Source of the DNA: Anaerolineae bacterium
Lineage (GTDB): Bacteria; Chloroflexota; Anaerolineae; Anaerolineales; Anaerolineaceae
Direction: 5' to 3'
Assembly: GCA_013178295.1 (NCBI GenBank)
Contig: JABLWW010000004.1
Span: 124,001 to 188,000, forward strand
DNA length: 64,000 bases
Below, piece by piece: positions 8,446-17,724 of this stretch. The notes under the pieces were generated by a model, which was not told the DNA's origin, searched no databases, and saw nothing but the letters and a program-made list of their open reading frames with translations. How positions within the stretch are numbered: position 1 is the stretch's first letter; every line of letters begins with the position of its first letter. The position numbers and the translations under genes were made by a program.

Positions 8446-10767
8446 CTACTTCCTGCTTTTTATGGCTTTTAGCACCCTTTCAGGCGTCAGAGGCAGCTCA
8501 TGAATACGAACACCTATTGCATCAGCTACGGCATTGGCTACCGCTGGGGCAGCTGGTGTGAGCGAAGGCTCACCAATACCTTTAGCGCCAAACGGGCCAA
8601 CGCCTGTGCCGGATTCGAGAATGATCGCCTGCGTGGTGGGAATATCACAACTGGTTGGGATGAGATACTCTGCCAGGTTGCGGGTCTGCATAATACCTTC
8701 CTTGACAATCACATCTTCCATCAGCGCATATCCTAACCCTTGTGCTGCCCCACCCTGAATTTGCCCGGTAGCGGTGGCATAGTTGATGGCGCGCCCGATG
8801 TCATGGCAGGCAACGCTTTTCAGAAGGGTAACTTCGCCGGTTTCAATATCCACAGCTACCTCAACTGCCATTGAGCCAAAGGTGAAATCGGGCCAGATGC
8901 GTCCCTGACCGGTTTCGGGGTCAATAGGATCAGTGAAGGGGGCTTTGAACATGGCAAGATCGTTGAGCTTGATACCCTCAGCAGCGCATATCTTTGCCAT
9001 TTCGGCCAGTTCTATGCTCTGGGAAGGGTCTTTTTTGACAAATATCTTGCCATCGGCAATGTCCAGTTCGCTGGGGTCTTCCTCAAAATACTTGGAGGCA
9101 CGATCAAGCACCGCGTTGCGCACTGTGGTAGCTGCCATGACCGTTGCGTTCCCGGACATGTAAAGCTGGCGTGTGGCAGTGGATGTGCCAGCCAGCGGGG
9201 TTACAGCCGAATCGGTGTAATAGACACTGACACGTTCCATCGGTACGCCCAAAACTTCACTGGCAATCTGGCAAAGTGAGGAGATTTGCCCTGCCCCCAA
9301 ATCGGGGACACCGGCGCGGATGATCACACTGCCATCCAGTTCCAGACTGACCCAGGCATGCGAGGTGTCATGCAGCCAGGTGATGCGACCATAGCTTTGC
9401 ATATAAGAGGAAAATCCCTGACCAATGACCGTGTGATCGTTTGGCGGGGGAGTTTTTTCGCCAAGCGCTTCCAACGCTCGCGTGGCACACTCTTCAAGCC
9501 AGGCAGCGCTTTCGATGACCTGCCCGGTACAGGTGGTATCACCAGTGCGGATGTAGTTGATTTTGCGGAATTCGAGACGATCCATCCCCAATGCCTTTGC
9601 ACACTCGTCCATTTGCTGCTCATAAGCAATGGCTGCCTGCGCTGCGCCAAACCCGCGAAATGCGCTGGAGAAAGGACCATTGGTCGCAACGGAATAGCTG
9701 TCTATTTTGACGTTGTCCACCCGATAGGGGCCAACCGCTGTGCCGGTACTGTACAGCAACACGTAGGGGCTGAGATAGACATACGCGCCCGAGTTAGAGA
9801 TAATTTCGATTTCCGCGGCAGTGATACGCCCATTCTTTTGCAAGCCGGTTCGATGTTTGATAATATAAGGATGACGTTTACCATGGGCAAGCAGGGATTC
9901 TTCACGGGTGTATTCGAGACGCACCGGTCGGTTGGTTTTCATTGCCATCAGCCCAACAAATATTTCTACCGTGATGTCTTCCTTTCCGCCAAAACCACCG
10001 CCCAGCAAAGTGCCCTGGATGTGTATCTTGTTTTGCGGTATTCCCAAAGCCAGAGCAATGGAGCGGAAGTGCTCAACCACCTGTGTATTGACGCGGATGT
10101 TCACCACGCCCTGATCATCCACCCAGGCAACCCCTGACTCAAGCTCCAGGTAGGCATGGTCAATATAGGGCATCTTAAACGTATTTTCCACCACAATATC
10201 CGCCGCGGCAAAACCTTTGGCAATATCACCTTTGCGTACTTTGTAGCGTGCCACGATGTTATCGGGAGGGGTAACCACCGGAGCACCCGGCTTCATTGCC
10301 TCCAACGGATCAAACACGGCTGGCAGTGGTTCATATTCGATTTCAATGAGTTTGAGTGCCTTTTCGGCAATCTCCAACGTCTCGGCAGCCACCAGAGCGA
10401 TCGCCTCACCCTGATAGCGCACCACATCCTTTGCCAGAACAGGGGCATCGGAGCCTGCGCGGCGCTTTTGTCCGGTCTGACCAGGCATATCAGTCACCAG
10501 AATGGAAGCGGGAAGATCATCCGCTGTCAGCACACAGGCAACACCCGGCAGCGCCTGGGCTTTGCTGACATCTAGTTTTTTAATGCGCGCATGCGGCACA
10601 CTGCTGCGGAAAACCTTGCCATGTAACAAATTGGTGGGGTAATAATCTCCGGAGTAAACCGTGGCGCCCACACATTTTCCCAATGCTTCCACACGGCGCA
10701 GCGGTTTGCCAATCTGGCGCAGTTCGGGGAGTTTTACCTCAGGTAGGGGTTTGGCTTTATACGTCAT
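8446..10767 (-). CDS. Xanthine dehydrogenase-family molybdenum-binding subunit (distal copy)
   Basis: 773 residues, full length for the large Mo subunit. It has the MPT/substrate motifs in classic form: GGGFGGKED (256-264), AFRGFGAAQ (369-377) with the substrate-contacting Arg, and GAKGIGEPS with catalytic Glu733. The family hydroxylates purines, other N-heterocycles or aldehydes using water, passing electrons to 2Fe-2S and FAD subunits. The intact Arg and Glu favour a purine-like substrate, but the substrate is not proven. It is the last gene of a five-gene operon; its ATG overlaps the 2Fe-2S subunit stop by four bases. This copy, the 160-aa 2Fe-2S protein and the 286-aa FAD protein form a standard three-subunit set. 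Confidence 0.87.
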   Translation of the reverse strand: MTYKAKPLPEVKLPELRQIGKPLRRVEALGKCVGATVYSGDYYPTNLLHGKVFRSSVPHARIKKLDVSKAQALPGVACVLTADDLPASILVTDMPGQTGQKRRAGSDAPVLAKDVVRYQGEAIALVAAETLEIAEKALKLIEIEYEPLPAVFDPLEAMKPGAPVVTPPDNIVARYKVRKGDIAKGFAAADIVVENTFKMPYIDHAYLELESGVAWVDDQGVVNIRVNTQVVEHFRSIALALGIPQNKIHIQGTLLGGGFGGKEDITVEIFVGLMAMKTNRPVRLEYTREESLLAHGKRHPYIIKHRTGLQKNGRITAAEIEIISNSGAYVYLSPYVLLYSTGTAVGPYRVDNVKIDSYSVATNGPFSSAFRGFGAAQAAIAYEQQMDECAKALGMDRLEFRKINYIRTGDTTCTGQVIESAAWLEECATRALEALGEKTPPPNDHTVIGQGFSSYMQSYGRITWLHDTSHAWVSLELDGSVIIRAGVPDLGAGQISSLCQIASEVLGVPMERVSVYYTDSAVTPLAGTSTATRQLYMSGNATVMAATTVRNAVLDRASKYFEEDPSELDIADGKIFVKKDPSQSIELAEMAKICAAEGIKLNDLAMFKAPFTDPIDPETGQGRIWPDFTFGSMAVEVAVDIETGEVTLLKSVACHDIGRAINYATATGQIQGGAAQGLGYALMEDVIVKEGIMQTRNLAEYLIPTSCDIPTTQAIILESGTGVGPFGAKGIGEPSLTPAAPAVANAVADAIGVRIHELPLTPERVLKAIKSRK

Positions 10768-11246
10768 TTTTTCCCTCCTGCCATTTTATCGGCGGCAATT
10801 TGAATAGCTTCGATAATCTGAGCATAACCGGTACAGCGGCACAGGTTGCCTGAAAGCGCGTGACGGATTTCGTCCTCCGTCGGATGTGGATTCTCATCCA
10901 GCAGCGCCTTTGCAGAGAGAATCATGCCGGGGGTGCAATAGCCGCACTGGGCAGCGTTGGTATCGGCAAATGCCTCCTGAAGCGGATGTGGGTGACTTGT
11001 GCTGCCAAGCCCCCGCAGGGTGATGATTTCGGCGCCATCTGCCTGCCAGGCAAGCACCATACACGAATTGACTGGTTGTCCATTCATGATCACCGTACAG
11101 GCGCCACAATCACCGTTCTCACACCCATTTTTGACATCCAGATATCCCAGCTTTTCGCGCAGGGCGCGCAACAGGGTAACATTGGGGGGCAGCGCCAGGC
11201 TGTGGGTCATTCCATTGACTTTCAGGGTAATGGTTTTTAGTTCCAT
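10764..11246 (-). CDS. 2Fe-2S subunit of molybdenum hydroxylase
   Basis: 160 residues, the usual size of the small CoxS/XdhC-type subunit. The plant-ferredoxin cluster ligands are Cys42, Cys47, Cys50 and Cys62; the second cluster has Cys101, Cys104, Cys136 and Cys138 (CGYC and CRC). It carries electrons from the Mo site to FAD. ATG 11246 has AGGAGA 6-7 bases upstream; the 21-residue upstream extension overlaps the FAD gene region and was dropped. ATGA overlap with the next gene indicates coupled translation. Confidence 0.93.
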   Translation of the reverse strand: MELKTITLKVNGMTHSLALPPNVTLLRALREKLGYLDVKNGCENGDCGACTVIMNGQPVNSCMVLAWQADGAEIITLRGLGSTSHPHPLQEAFADTNAAQCGYCTPGMILSAKALLDENPHPTEDEIRHALSGNLCRCTGYAQIIEAIQIAADKMAGGKK

Positions 11247-11256
11247 GATGTCTCTC

Positions 11257-12117
11257 CTATTTCCAGATATCAGCGCAAGTCTGGCGTAGCAGACGGGCAA
11301 CCAGAACACCGCTCATTTCACGGCGATAATCAGCCGAAGCCCTCACGTCGCTGATGGGCGAAACCGCCTGTTCTGCCAGGCTGGCAGCATTGCGGAACAG
11401 TTCAGCAGCAGGTTTTTGCCCCTTAAGCATTTCTTCGGCTTTTTTGACACGCAACGGTGTGGGAGCTACAGACCCAAGCGCGATCCTCGCACAGGCAATC
11501 CGCTCTCCATCAGCTTCTACCATGACCGCTGCGCTTACCACCGAGATGGCATCTGCCTTGCGCAACCCCAATTTATAAAAGGCATTTGCGCTCTTTGTCT
11601 TGGGTATCTGCCAGCGGACTTCGCCAATAAGTTCATCAGGTTTGAGAACCGTTTTGCGCACATGAAGGAAAAATTCCTCCAGCGGGACAAGGCGCGTACC
11701 AGAAGCACTGATCAGCAATAAGGATGCCCCCAGCGCCAGAAGCGGCGTGGCAGTATCTGCAGCGGGGGAAGCATCTGCCAGGTTGCCGCCAATGGTAGCC
11801 CGGTTGCGAATGAGCGGGTTAGCAAAAAGTCTTGCAGATTGCTGCAAACAGAAGCCATGCTCAGCGATGATTGGGCTTCTTTCCAACTCGCGAATAACGG
11901 TGCCGCCACCCACCTTTACCCAGCCATCTTCTACCTTAACTCCCGATAGTTCTTTGAGGTTATGGATGTTGATAATCGCTTTGGGTGTATGCCGTCCGCT
12001 GCGCAGGTCTACAACAACATTTGTTCCGCCCGCAATTGGGACAACAGGCCGTGCCGCCATGGTTTTCAGGGCTTCCTCAAGTGTTTGCGGCAGAACCATT
12101 TCAAATTCTGGTAACAT
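11257..12117 (-). CDS. FAD-binding subunit of molybdenum hydroxylase
   Basis: 286 residues of the CoxM type. FAD-binding loops are AGGTN (29-33) and TIGGNLADASPAADT, followed by the CO_deh_flav_C domain. It accepts electrons from the 2Fe-2S protein and passes them to NAD+ or another acceptor. The start ATG 12117 has an AAGGAGGTG ribosome binding site. The 10-base gap to the 2Fe-2S gene places it in the same transcript. With the fused protein upstream, the operon encodes two FAD modules and two 2Fe-2S modules for two Mo subunits. Confidence 0.9.
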   Translation of the reverse strand: MLPEFEMVLPQTLEEALKTMAARPVVPIAGGTNVVVDLRSGRHTPKAIINIHNLKELSGVKVEDGWVKVGGGTVIRELERSPIIAEHGFCLQQSARLFANPLIRNRATIGGNLADASPAADTATPLLALGASLLLISASGTRLVPLEEFFLHVRKTVLKPDELIGEVRWQIPKTKSANAFYKLGLRKADAISVVSAAVMVEADGERIACARIALGSVAPTPLRVKKAEEMLKGQKPAAELFRNAASLAEQAVSPISDVRASADYRREMSGVLVARLLRQTCADIWK

Positions 12118-12214
12118 TTACACCTCCTTGGGCAATGATTGGTCTGTTTTCATGCAGAACTTTCCAGCTTTGGGTATGGACTAACCCCAACAGCATATCA
12201 ACGAATAAATTCCC

Positions 12215-13678
12215 TTATGAGTTTGACTCGGCATACTTCATGATGGCTCGCACAATGCTTGTATACCCCGTGCAGCGACAACGGTTGCCCTTGACATAAT
12301 CACGCACTTCTTCTTCTTTGGGATGTGGATTCTCCGCTAACAGGGATTTGGCAGTTAGAATAAAACCAGGCGTGCAGTAGCCGCATTGGTAGGCGGACTC
12401 TTCTATGAATATATCCTGCAATGGGTCAAGCCCGTTTGCCGGCCCTTTAAGCCCCTCAATTGTTACAATCTCTTTTCCTTCTGCTGAAGCTGCCAGAATC
12501 AGACAGGAAAGCGCTGCTTTGCCGTTGATCAGCACCGTACATGCCCCACATTCCCCCAAACCACAGCCGTATTTTGTCCCAGTAAGATGCATTCTTTCGC
12601 GCAATACGTTGATGAGCAGTTCGTTGGGGGCAACCCACAGCAGGTGATGTTCGCCATTGATGGTAAGCTGCACTTCCTGCTTGGAGTGTGCAGCAATATT
12701 GTGGGGTGTTCCTGAGCGCTTGTGCGCGCCAGCACCGTCTGTAGAGACGGAAAGGGAAGGCTGTGGAGATGTAGCCATTTTCCAGAGACGATTCAACACA
12801 TCCACCGTGATTGCCCGGCAGACTTTACGGCGGTACTGCGCCGTTGAGCGAAAATCATCAATGGGGCGGATGTCTTCCGAAACTATTTGCCCGGCCTGCT
12901 CCAGCACCTCATCAGAAAACGGTTTCCCTTTCAAAAAGGCTTCAGCCCGCGGCATGCGTATAACCGTAGGGGCAACAGAACCAAGCGCCAGGCGACATTC
13001 CGCAATCGTGTTACCGTTGCGTACGATCATGGCGGCAATGCTGGCTTTGGCTAAGTCAGCTGCCACGCGCGATATTTTGATAAATGTGCTGCTTGCCCCC
13101 GAAGGTGGTGGTGGAAGGATAATCTCCAATAATAATTCGTCTTCTTTACGCTCCGTTTTACCCGGCCCAAGCAGGAAATCAGCAAGTTTGATGCGTCTCT
13201 CACCCCTTGGAGATTTCAACAGCAGTTGCGCATCAAACAGCAGCAGAGCGGGTACGGTATCTGAGGCGGGCGAGCCATTGCAGATATTCCCACCCAGCGT
13301 GCCCATGATCTGAATTTGTGTGCTCCCAAACGATGCACAAGCTTCCGCTAGCGCAAAATACGATGTTTGCACCAGCGGGTGATAGCGGATGGCATGAATG
13401 GTAGCAGCCGCGCCGATGCAGAGCTCGCCTTGGTCATTTTTCTGGATGGTGTCCAGTGCGGGGATACGCCCAAGACTGATAATGGCATCCGGCGCCTCAC
13501 GTTCCATTTTGAGCATGGTGATCAGATGTGTGCCGCCCGCCATGACCTGTGCCCGACCACCATAGCGCACCAGCAGTTGCAAGGCTTCGTCAACGCTGAC
13601 AGGCTCAAAATAGTCAAAAGCATTGACAAGAATATGGGAATTTGTCATTTGGTTTTTATGTGTTTTGATCTCGGTCAT
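12215..13678 (-). CDS. Fused FAD-binding and 2Fe-2S subunit of molybdenum hydroxylase
   Basis: 487 residues. Residues 1-300 are a CoxM-like FAD domain (AGGTH at 47-51, MGTLGGNICNGSPASDT at 126-141). A low-complexity linker of about 30 residues (302-332) follows. Residues 335-487 are a complete 2Fe-2S subunit with Cys372, 377, 380, 392 and Cys432, 435, 467, 469. In most bacterial members these are separate chains; in eukaryotic xanthine dehydrogenase they are fused in the opposite order (2Fe-2S first). The ATG overlaps the stop of the upstream Mo subunit (ATGA), so this is the partner of the 806-residue Mo chain. No frame change is needed to read the fusion. A start at codon 11 is possible. 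Confidence 0.88.
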   Translation of the reverse strand: MTEIKTHKNQMTNSHILVNAFDYFEPVSVDEALQLLVRYGGRAQVMAGGTHLITMLKMEREAPDAIISLGRIPALDTIQKNDQGELCIGAAATIHAIRYHPLVQTSYFALAEACASFGSTQIQIMGTLGGNICNGSPASDTVPALLLFDAQLLLKSPRGERRIKLADFLLGPGKTERKEDELLLEIILPPPPSGASSTFIKISRVAADLAKASIAAMIVRNGNTIAECRLALGSVAPTVIRMPRAEAFLKGKPFSDEVLEQAGQIVSEDIRPIDDFRSTAQYRRKVCRAITVDVLNRLWKMATSPQPSLSVSTDGAGAHKRSGTPHNIAAHSKQEVQLTINGEHHLLWVAPNELLINVLRERMHLTGTKYGCGLGECGACTVLINGKAALSCLILAASAEGKEIVTIEGLKGPANGLDPLQDIFIEESAYQCGYCTPGFILTAKSLLAENPHPKEEEVRDYVKGNRCRCTGYTSIVRAIMKYAESNS

Positions 13679-16095
13679 TTGACACGCTCCTCAACAGGTG
13701 CAGGTGTCTTTTCCGCAGCAGGCAATGGCTGACGGAACTGCTCTCCTTTTGCAAGTTTCTCGCGCTCCTCGAGAGCTGCCAAAATCTTCTCGGGAGTGAT
13801 GGGCAGTTCATAGAAGCGTACGCCAATCGCGTTGTAAATCGCATTAGCATACGCGGCAGCCACCGGGTTGGTAGCTGCTTCGCCAATTCCCTTTGCCCCC
13901 AGTGGTCCAGTTGGTTCATAAGTGTGAGCAAACATGGTCGTCAGGTTATGCACCAGTGGGCTTTCCATGGCGCCCGGTGTCTTAGCATCAATCCAGTAAC
14001 CCTTGGAAGTAAGCTGTCCATCTGCATCCCATTCGTTGTCTTCATACAGGGCAAAACCTGCGCCTTTGGACAAACCACCTTCCAGCTGACCAGCGGCGCC
14101 ATCAGGGTTGACGACAGTGCCGCAATCGCTTCCCATCACTGCCCTGACAGTGCGTACAATCCCTGTCCAGGTATCCACTTCAACCTCAACAAAAACGCTG
14201 ACATAAGCAGGCGGACAGCTAACAGCGCGGTAGCTATCCACCTTGGCAATGGTTTTCCAGCTATCCGTCCAGCAGCGATGCGCAATCTGTCCAATGGTCA
14301 TCTTTTTGTCCGGTATGGCTGGCACGTAAACTTCTCCCTGCCCCAGCTCCTTGTTCATGCGCAAAGCCAGCGATTCGGGCATGACATTGAGATAACGGGC
14401 AGCAGTCTCAAACAGTTCCTGCTTGACCTGATTTGCCACACGCACGGCAGCACCAGCACCAATATAGGTGCCGCGCGTGGCATGTGTGGTGACGTCATAA
14501 ACCGTCGAACAGGTCTCCGCCGGAGCCAGATTGACCTTGTCCAGCGGTACACACAGCGTTTCGGCAACCAGCTTTGCCATTGCTTCCAGCGTTCCGCCGC
14601 CATGATCCATCAACGCGGTAACAATATCAATGGAGCCATCCTGATTGACCTTAACCATCGCCCCCGAGAAGTCAATCACATCACCGGGCTGCGGCGCGCC
14701 AGCGCCAGAGGTGTGAAAACCACGCCCGTTTCCAATACCGCGCACAAAGCGCCCGGTCTGCGAACCTGCTTTGGGACGGTTTTTCCAGCCAATCGCCTCC
14801 GCCCCGCGTTCAAGAAGCTCAGCCACTCCATCACTTTGCACAATCGAGCGCACCAGCGGTCCCTGTCCCCAGAAGGTATCTCCCAACCCTACATAATTTT
14901 TAAGCTTGAGCTCAAGGGGATCCATCCCCAATTTCTCTGCCAGCTCATCCATCAACGATTCAACCGCAAAGGTAACCTGGGGATTGCCATAACCCTGCAT
15001 AGCGCATGAGATCGCTTTATTCGTATAAACAGCCACGCCGTGATACTTGATATTCTTAAAACGATAGAGAGAGGACATCCACCCAACCAGAACGCCCAGA
15101 TAGGAATACCCCTGCGTGATGTGAGCGCCAATGTCGGCAATGGCTTCCATGTGCGCCCCACACAACGTGCCATCCTTTTTGGCATAGATCTTAAGGTCAA
15201 GCGTGGCGGGATAGCGAGTATGATCATGCATATCCTCTTCCCGCGTCAAAGAAAGGCGCACAGGGCGCTGCGCCTTTAATGCCAACGCAGCACAGATGGG
15301 TATGACTGTGTTGGTTTGAATGCTGGAGCCAAACGAGCCACCAATGGGAACACGAATGACGTTGATCTTGCTCAACGGGATGCCAAAAATTTGCCCAAGC
15401 AGGATGCGGGTATTATGCAGACATTGGGTTGTAGGCCACAAAGTCAGTCCGCCGTCGGGTTCAGGACGGCAAAGGCAGCTCTTGGTCTCCATCTGGGCAT
15501 GATAGATTTTATGGGTGCGGAAAACACCCTGTACGCAGATATCTGCTTCAGCAAACCCTTTATCAGGGTCTCCCTCAATAATCTCGCGCTCGCAGGCAAT
15601 GTTATTTTCAATTTTGATAATCTTGTCGCCGTACTCTACCTCATCATACAGTTGTGGCGCACCCGGTTTCATTGCTTCAACAGGGTCAATCACCACTGGC
15701 AAGGGTTCATATTCCACTTTGACCGCCCTGGCAGCCTTCTCGGCCAATTCTTCGGTTTCAGCTGCCACGGCAGCCACTGCTTCGCCCATGCGCCGCACCT
15801 TATCCGCCAGCACATAGCGGTCTTTATGCAGCACCCACGGGGCAGTGATAATACGCTCATTGTAGCGAACTTTAGGGATATCATCAAAAGTCAGCACCAC
15901 AGCGCCCATCGCCTCAGCCGCGCTGGTATCAATGCTTTTGATCAGGGCATGCGCATAGGGGCTGGAAACAATGCGCCCATGCAACATGCGCGGTAGCGTG
16001 TGATCCACTGTATACAACTCTCGCCCAGTGACTCTGGCAACACCGTCTTTGCGCCTTGTCACTTTCCCAACGATGTTAAAATCTTTTCTTTCCAT
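13675..16095 (-). CDS. Xanthine dehydrogenase-family molybdenum-binding subunit (proximal, divergent copy)
   Basis: 806 residues, first gene of the operon. The fold motifs are recognisable but altered: GGSFGSS (252-258) replaces GGGFGGK, and AMQGYGNPQ (365-373) has Gln367 where purine-hydroxylating members usually have Arg. The catalytic region GAKGIGEAA keeps Glu739. About 25 extra C-terminal residues are Pro/Glu-rich. These changes suggest a substrate other than xanthine, but which one cannot be read. ATG 16095 has AGGAG 10 bases upstream; a 12-residue upstream extension was rejected. It pairs with the fused FAD/2Fe-2S protein just downstream. Confidence 0.85.
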   Translation of the reverse strand: MERKDFNIVGKVTRRKDGVARVTGRELYTVDHTLPRMLHGRIVSSPYAHALIKSIDTSAAEAMGAVVLTFDDIPKVRYNERIITAPWVLHKDRYVLADKVRRMGEAVAAVAAETEELAEKAARAVKVEYEPLPVVIDPVEAMKPGAPQLYDEVEYGDKIIKIENNIACEREIIEGDPDKGFAEADICVQGVFRTHKIYHAQMETKSCLCRPEPDGGLTLWPTTQCLHNTRILLGQIFGIPLSKINVIRVPIGGSFGSSIQTNTVIPICAALALKAQRPVRLSLTREEDMHDHTRYPATLDLKIYAKKDGTLCGAHMEAIADIGAHITQGYSYLGVLVGWMSSLYRFKNIKYHGVAVYTNKAISCAMQGYGNPQVTFAVESLMDELAEKLGMDPLELKLKNYVGLGDTFWGQGPLVRSIVQSDGVAELLERGAEAIGWKNRPKAGSQTGRFVRGIGNGRGFHTSGAGAPQPGDVIDFSGAMVKVNQDGSIDIVTALMDHGGGTLEAMAKLVAETLCVPLDKVNLAPAETCSTVYDVTTHATRGTYIGAGAAVRVANQVKQELFETAARYLNVMPESLALRMNKELGQGEVYVPAIPDKKMTIGQIAHRCWTDSWKTIAKVDSYRAVSCPPAYVSVFVEVEVDTWTGIVRTVRAVMGSDCGTVVNPDGAAGQLEGGLSKGAGFALYEDNEWDADGQLTSKGYWIDAKTPGAMESPLVHNLTTMFAHTYEPTGPLGAKGIGEAATNPVAAAYANAIYNAIGVRFYELPITPEKILAALEEREKLAKGEQFRQPLPAAEKTPAPVEERVK

Positions 16096-16179
16096 AACAA
16101 CCAAACTCCTGGAAAAATATTGAGTAATCAACCATGAAAGTACGTAGCGGGGGATATGTATGGCAACAAAAAGTTCCGA

Positions 16180-16202
16180 ATAGTGGAATTATGTTCCACT
16201 AT
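16180..16202 (-). promoter_or_regulatory. Repressor operator over the start of the molybdenum hydroxylase operon
   Basis: A perfect inverted repeat, ATAGTGGAA-5 bases-TTCCACTAT, lies directly downstream of the -10 box, so it should cover the transcription start. Read on the minus strand it continues after 5 bases into CGGAAC (to about 16174). A very similar element lies upstream of the gene at 59202, at the same distance from its -10. The regulator is unknown. Confidence 0.8.
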
Positions 16203-16207
16203 ATAAG

Positions 16208-16236
16208 ATTATAGCGCAATTGAAAGTGAAAGTCAA
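16208..16236 (-). promoter_or_regulatory. Strong sigma70-type promoter of the molybdenum hydroxylase operon
   Basis: On the minus strand, TTGACT (16231-16236) and TATAAT (16208-16213) are exactly 17 bases apart. The leader to ATG 16095 is about 100 bases. A near-consensus promoter with an operator just downstream is the usual arrangement for a repressed, inducible operon. Confidence 0.85.
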
Positions 16237-16261
16237 TCATGTAAAGTGGCTATTTTCTCAA

Positions 16262-16276
16262 ATAGTGCACTATAAT
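16262..16276 (+). promoter_or_regulatory. Palindrome overlapping a TATAAT upstream of nuoA
   Basis: A 12-base perfect palindrome, ATAGTGCACTAT (16262-16273), overlaps TATAAT (16271-16276), about 80 bases before nuoA. No convincing -35 is seen at 16-18 bases. A second -10-like TATACT occurs at 16312-16317. This is the only sign of a nuo promoter in the 16214-16354 gap. Confidence 0.4.
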
Positions 16277-16354
16277 ATGCTGTAGGGTTTCTTTCCCCTG
16301 GCGAAATGTGATATACTATAGACCACAAATTTGATTAGAAAAGTAGAGTTTATC

Positions 16355-16711
16355 ATGCTCAACGAGTACTACCCATTGGTCGTTATTTCTATGATTGCCA
16401 TCGCCTTGGGATTCTTTGTTGTGCTGCTTGGCTCTATTTTAGGGCCGCGCCGACCTACACAACACAAGGGGCAGCCCTACGAATCGGGAATGATTCCCTA
16501 TGGACCAGGGACGCGCCGCATCTCGGTGCGGTACTACCTGGTTGCTGTTCTGTTTATCCTCTTCGATATTGAGGTTGTTTTTTTTCTTCCCTGGGCAGTG
16601 GCTTTTCGTAAATTGGGTGTCTCTGGCTTCATTCTGATGGTGATCTTTGCTGTTATCCTCGAAATTGCCTTTGTCTATGCCTGGAAAAAGGGTGCGCTGG
16701 AATGGGAATAG
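16355..16711 (+). CDS. nuoA: NADH-quinone oxidoreductase subunit A
   Basis: 118 residues with three membrane helices. The conserved loop after helix 1 ([14 protein letters not shown]) and the helix-2 segment [15 protein letters not shown] are typical; the Glu in the latter lies in the quinone/proton channel region. ATG 16355 was chosen over an upstream TTG (16331) because it gives the family N-terminus. First gene of the 14-gene operon. Its last codons overlap nuoB by ten bases. Confidence 0.95.
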   Translation: MLNEYYPLVVISMIAIALGFFVVLLGSILGPRRPTQHKGQPYESGMIPYGPGTRRISVRYYLVAVLFILFDIEVVFFLPWAVAFRKLGVSGFILMVIFAVILEIAFVYAWKKGALEWE

Positions 16712-17184
16712 AACAAAAAACGGGCAATTTGGGTATTATCACGACCACGCTGGAGGCTGCTGTCAACTGGTCTCGCACCAATTCCATGTGGCCAATGCTG
16801 TTCGGTTTAGCCTGTTGCGCGATCGAGATGATGTCGGCACAGGCTTCGAATTATGATATGAGCCGCTTTGGCATGGAACTGATGCGCGCTAGCCCGCGCC
16901 AGTCAGACCTAATGATCGTTGCCGGGCGGGTAAGCCGCAAAATGGCTCCGGTGCTGCGCCATCTTTACGACCAAATGCCCGATCCCAAATGGGTAGTTTC
17001 CATGGGTGACTGCGCTTCCTGCGGCGGCATCTTTAACAATTATGCCATTGTGCAGGGCGTGGATGAGGTCGTTCCGGTAGATGTGTACGTGGCGGGCTGT
17101 CCGCCCCGCCCCGAAGCGCTGATCCATGGCATTCTCACCTTACATGAAAAAGTGAAAAAAGAAAATATCAAAAAATGGGGGTAG
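16702..17184 (+). CDS. nuoB: NADH-quinone oxidoreductase subunit B
   Basis: 160 residues. The N2 4Fe-4S cluster ligands are all present: the adjacent pair Cys38-Cys39 (LACCAIE), Cys104 (GDCASCGG) and Cys133 ([10 protein letters not shown]). It forms the last cluster before quinone in the peripheral arm, next to NuoD and NuoI. It overlaps nuoA by ten bases and is followed after 10 bases by nuoC. Confidence 0.96.
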   Translation: MGIEQKTGNLGIITTTLEAAVNWSRTNSMWPMLFGLACCAIEMMSAQASNYDMSRFGMELMRASPRQSDLMIVAGRVSRKMAPVLRHLYDQMPDPKWVVSMGDCASCGGIFNNYAIVQGVDEVVPVDVYVAGCPPRPEALIHGILTLHEKVKKENIKKWG

Positions 17185-17194
17185 GCGCACATCC

Positions 17195-17704
17195 ATGAAT
17201 GATGCATTGTTTGCGGTTGTCAATCACATACAGCAACAATTTCTGACCAAACTTGAGATTAACCGGGAACAGCTAAGTCTGGTTGTGTCAGCAGAAAAGA
17301 TCATCCCCATTACAAAAGCGCTGAAAGAAACGCATGGCTTTTATTTGCGCGACATCACCGCAGTGGACTATTTTCCGCAGATGGAACCGCGTTTTCACGT
17401 CGTTTATCAGCTCTGCGCCATGAGAGAAAACCTGCGTCTGAGCCTGCGTGTGCCCATCCCCGGCAAAGAACCTCACCTGGCAAGCATTACCGGGGTATTC
17501 CCCGGGGCGAACTGGTACGAACGCGAGGTTTGGGATATGTTCGGTATCCGCTTTGACGGACATCCGGACTTGCGCCGCATTCTCATGCCTGCCGATTGGC
17601 AAGGGCATCCGCTGCGCAAAGACTATCCCTTGGGATATGAAGAAGTACAATTTACCTTCAACTTCGATGAAATCGCCCGGCGCAAACCAAAGGGACAGAT
17701 GTAA
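17195..17704 (+). CDS. nuoC: NADH-quinone oxidoreductase subunit C
   Basis: 169 residues with the 30-kDa subunit signature [20 protein letters not shown] and the end LRKDYPLG. It is separate from NuoD here, unlike the fused NuoCD of enterobacteria. Structural subunit of the connecting module of complex I. Confidence 0.95.
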   Translation: MNDALFAVVNHIQQQFLTKLEINREQLSLVVSAEKIIPITKALKETHGFYLRDITAVDYFPQMEPRFHVVYQLCAMRENLRLSLRVPIPGKEPHLASITGVFPGANWYEREVWDMFGIRFDGHPDLRRILMPADWQGHPLRKDYPLGYEEVQFTFNFDEIARRKPKGQM

Positions 17705-17724
17705 AGACCAGGAGACAGACGGGG

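Noticed and set aside
16241-16276. Confident nuo operon promoter at TATAAT 16271
   Set aside because: The -10 is perfect but no -35 fits at 16-18 bases, so it is listed only as a low-confidence element.
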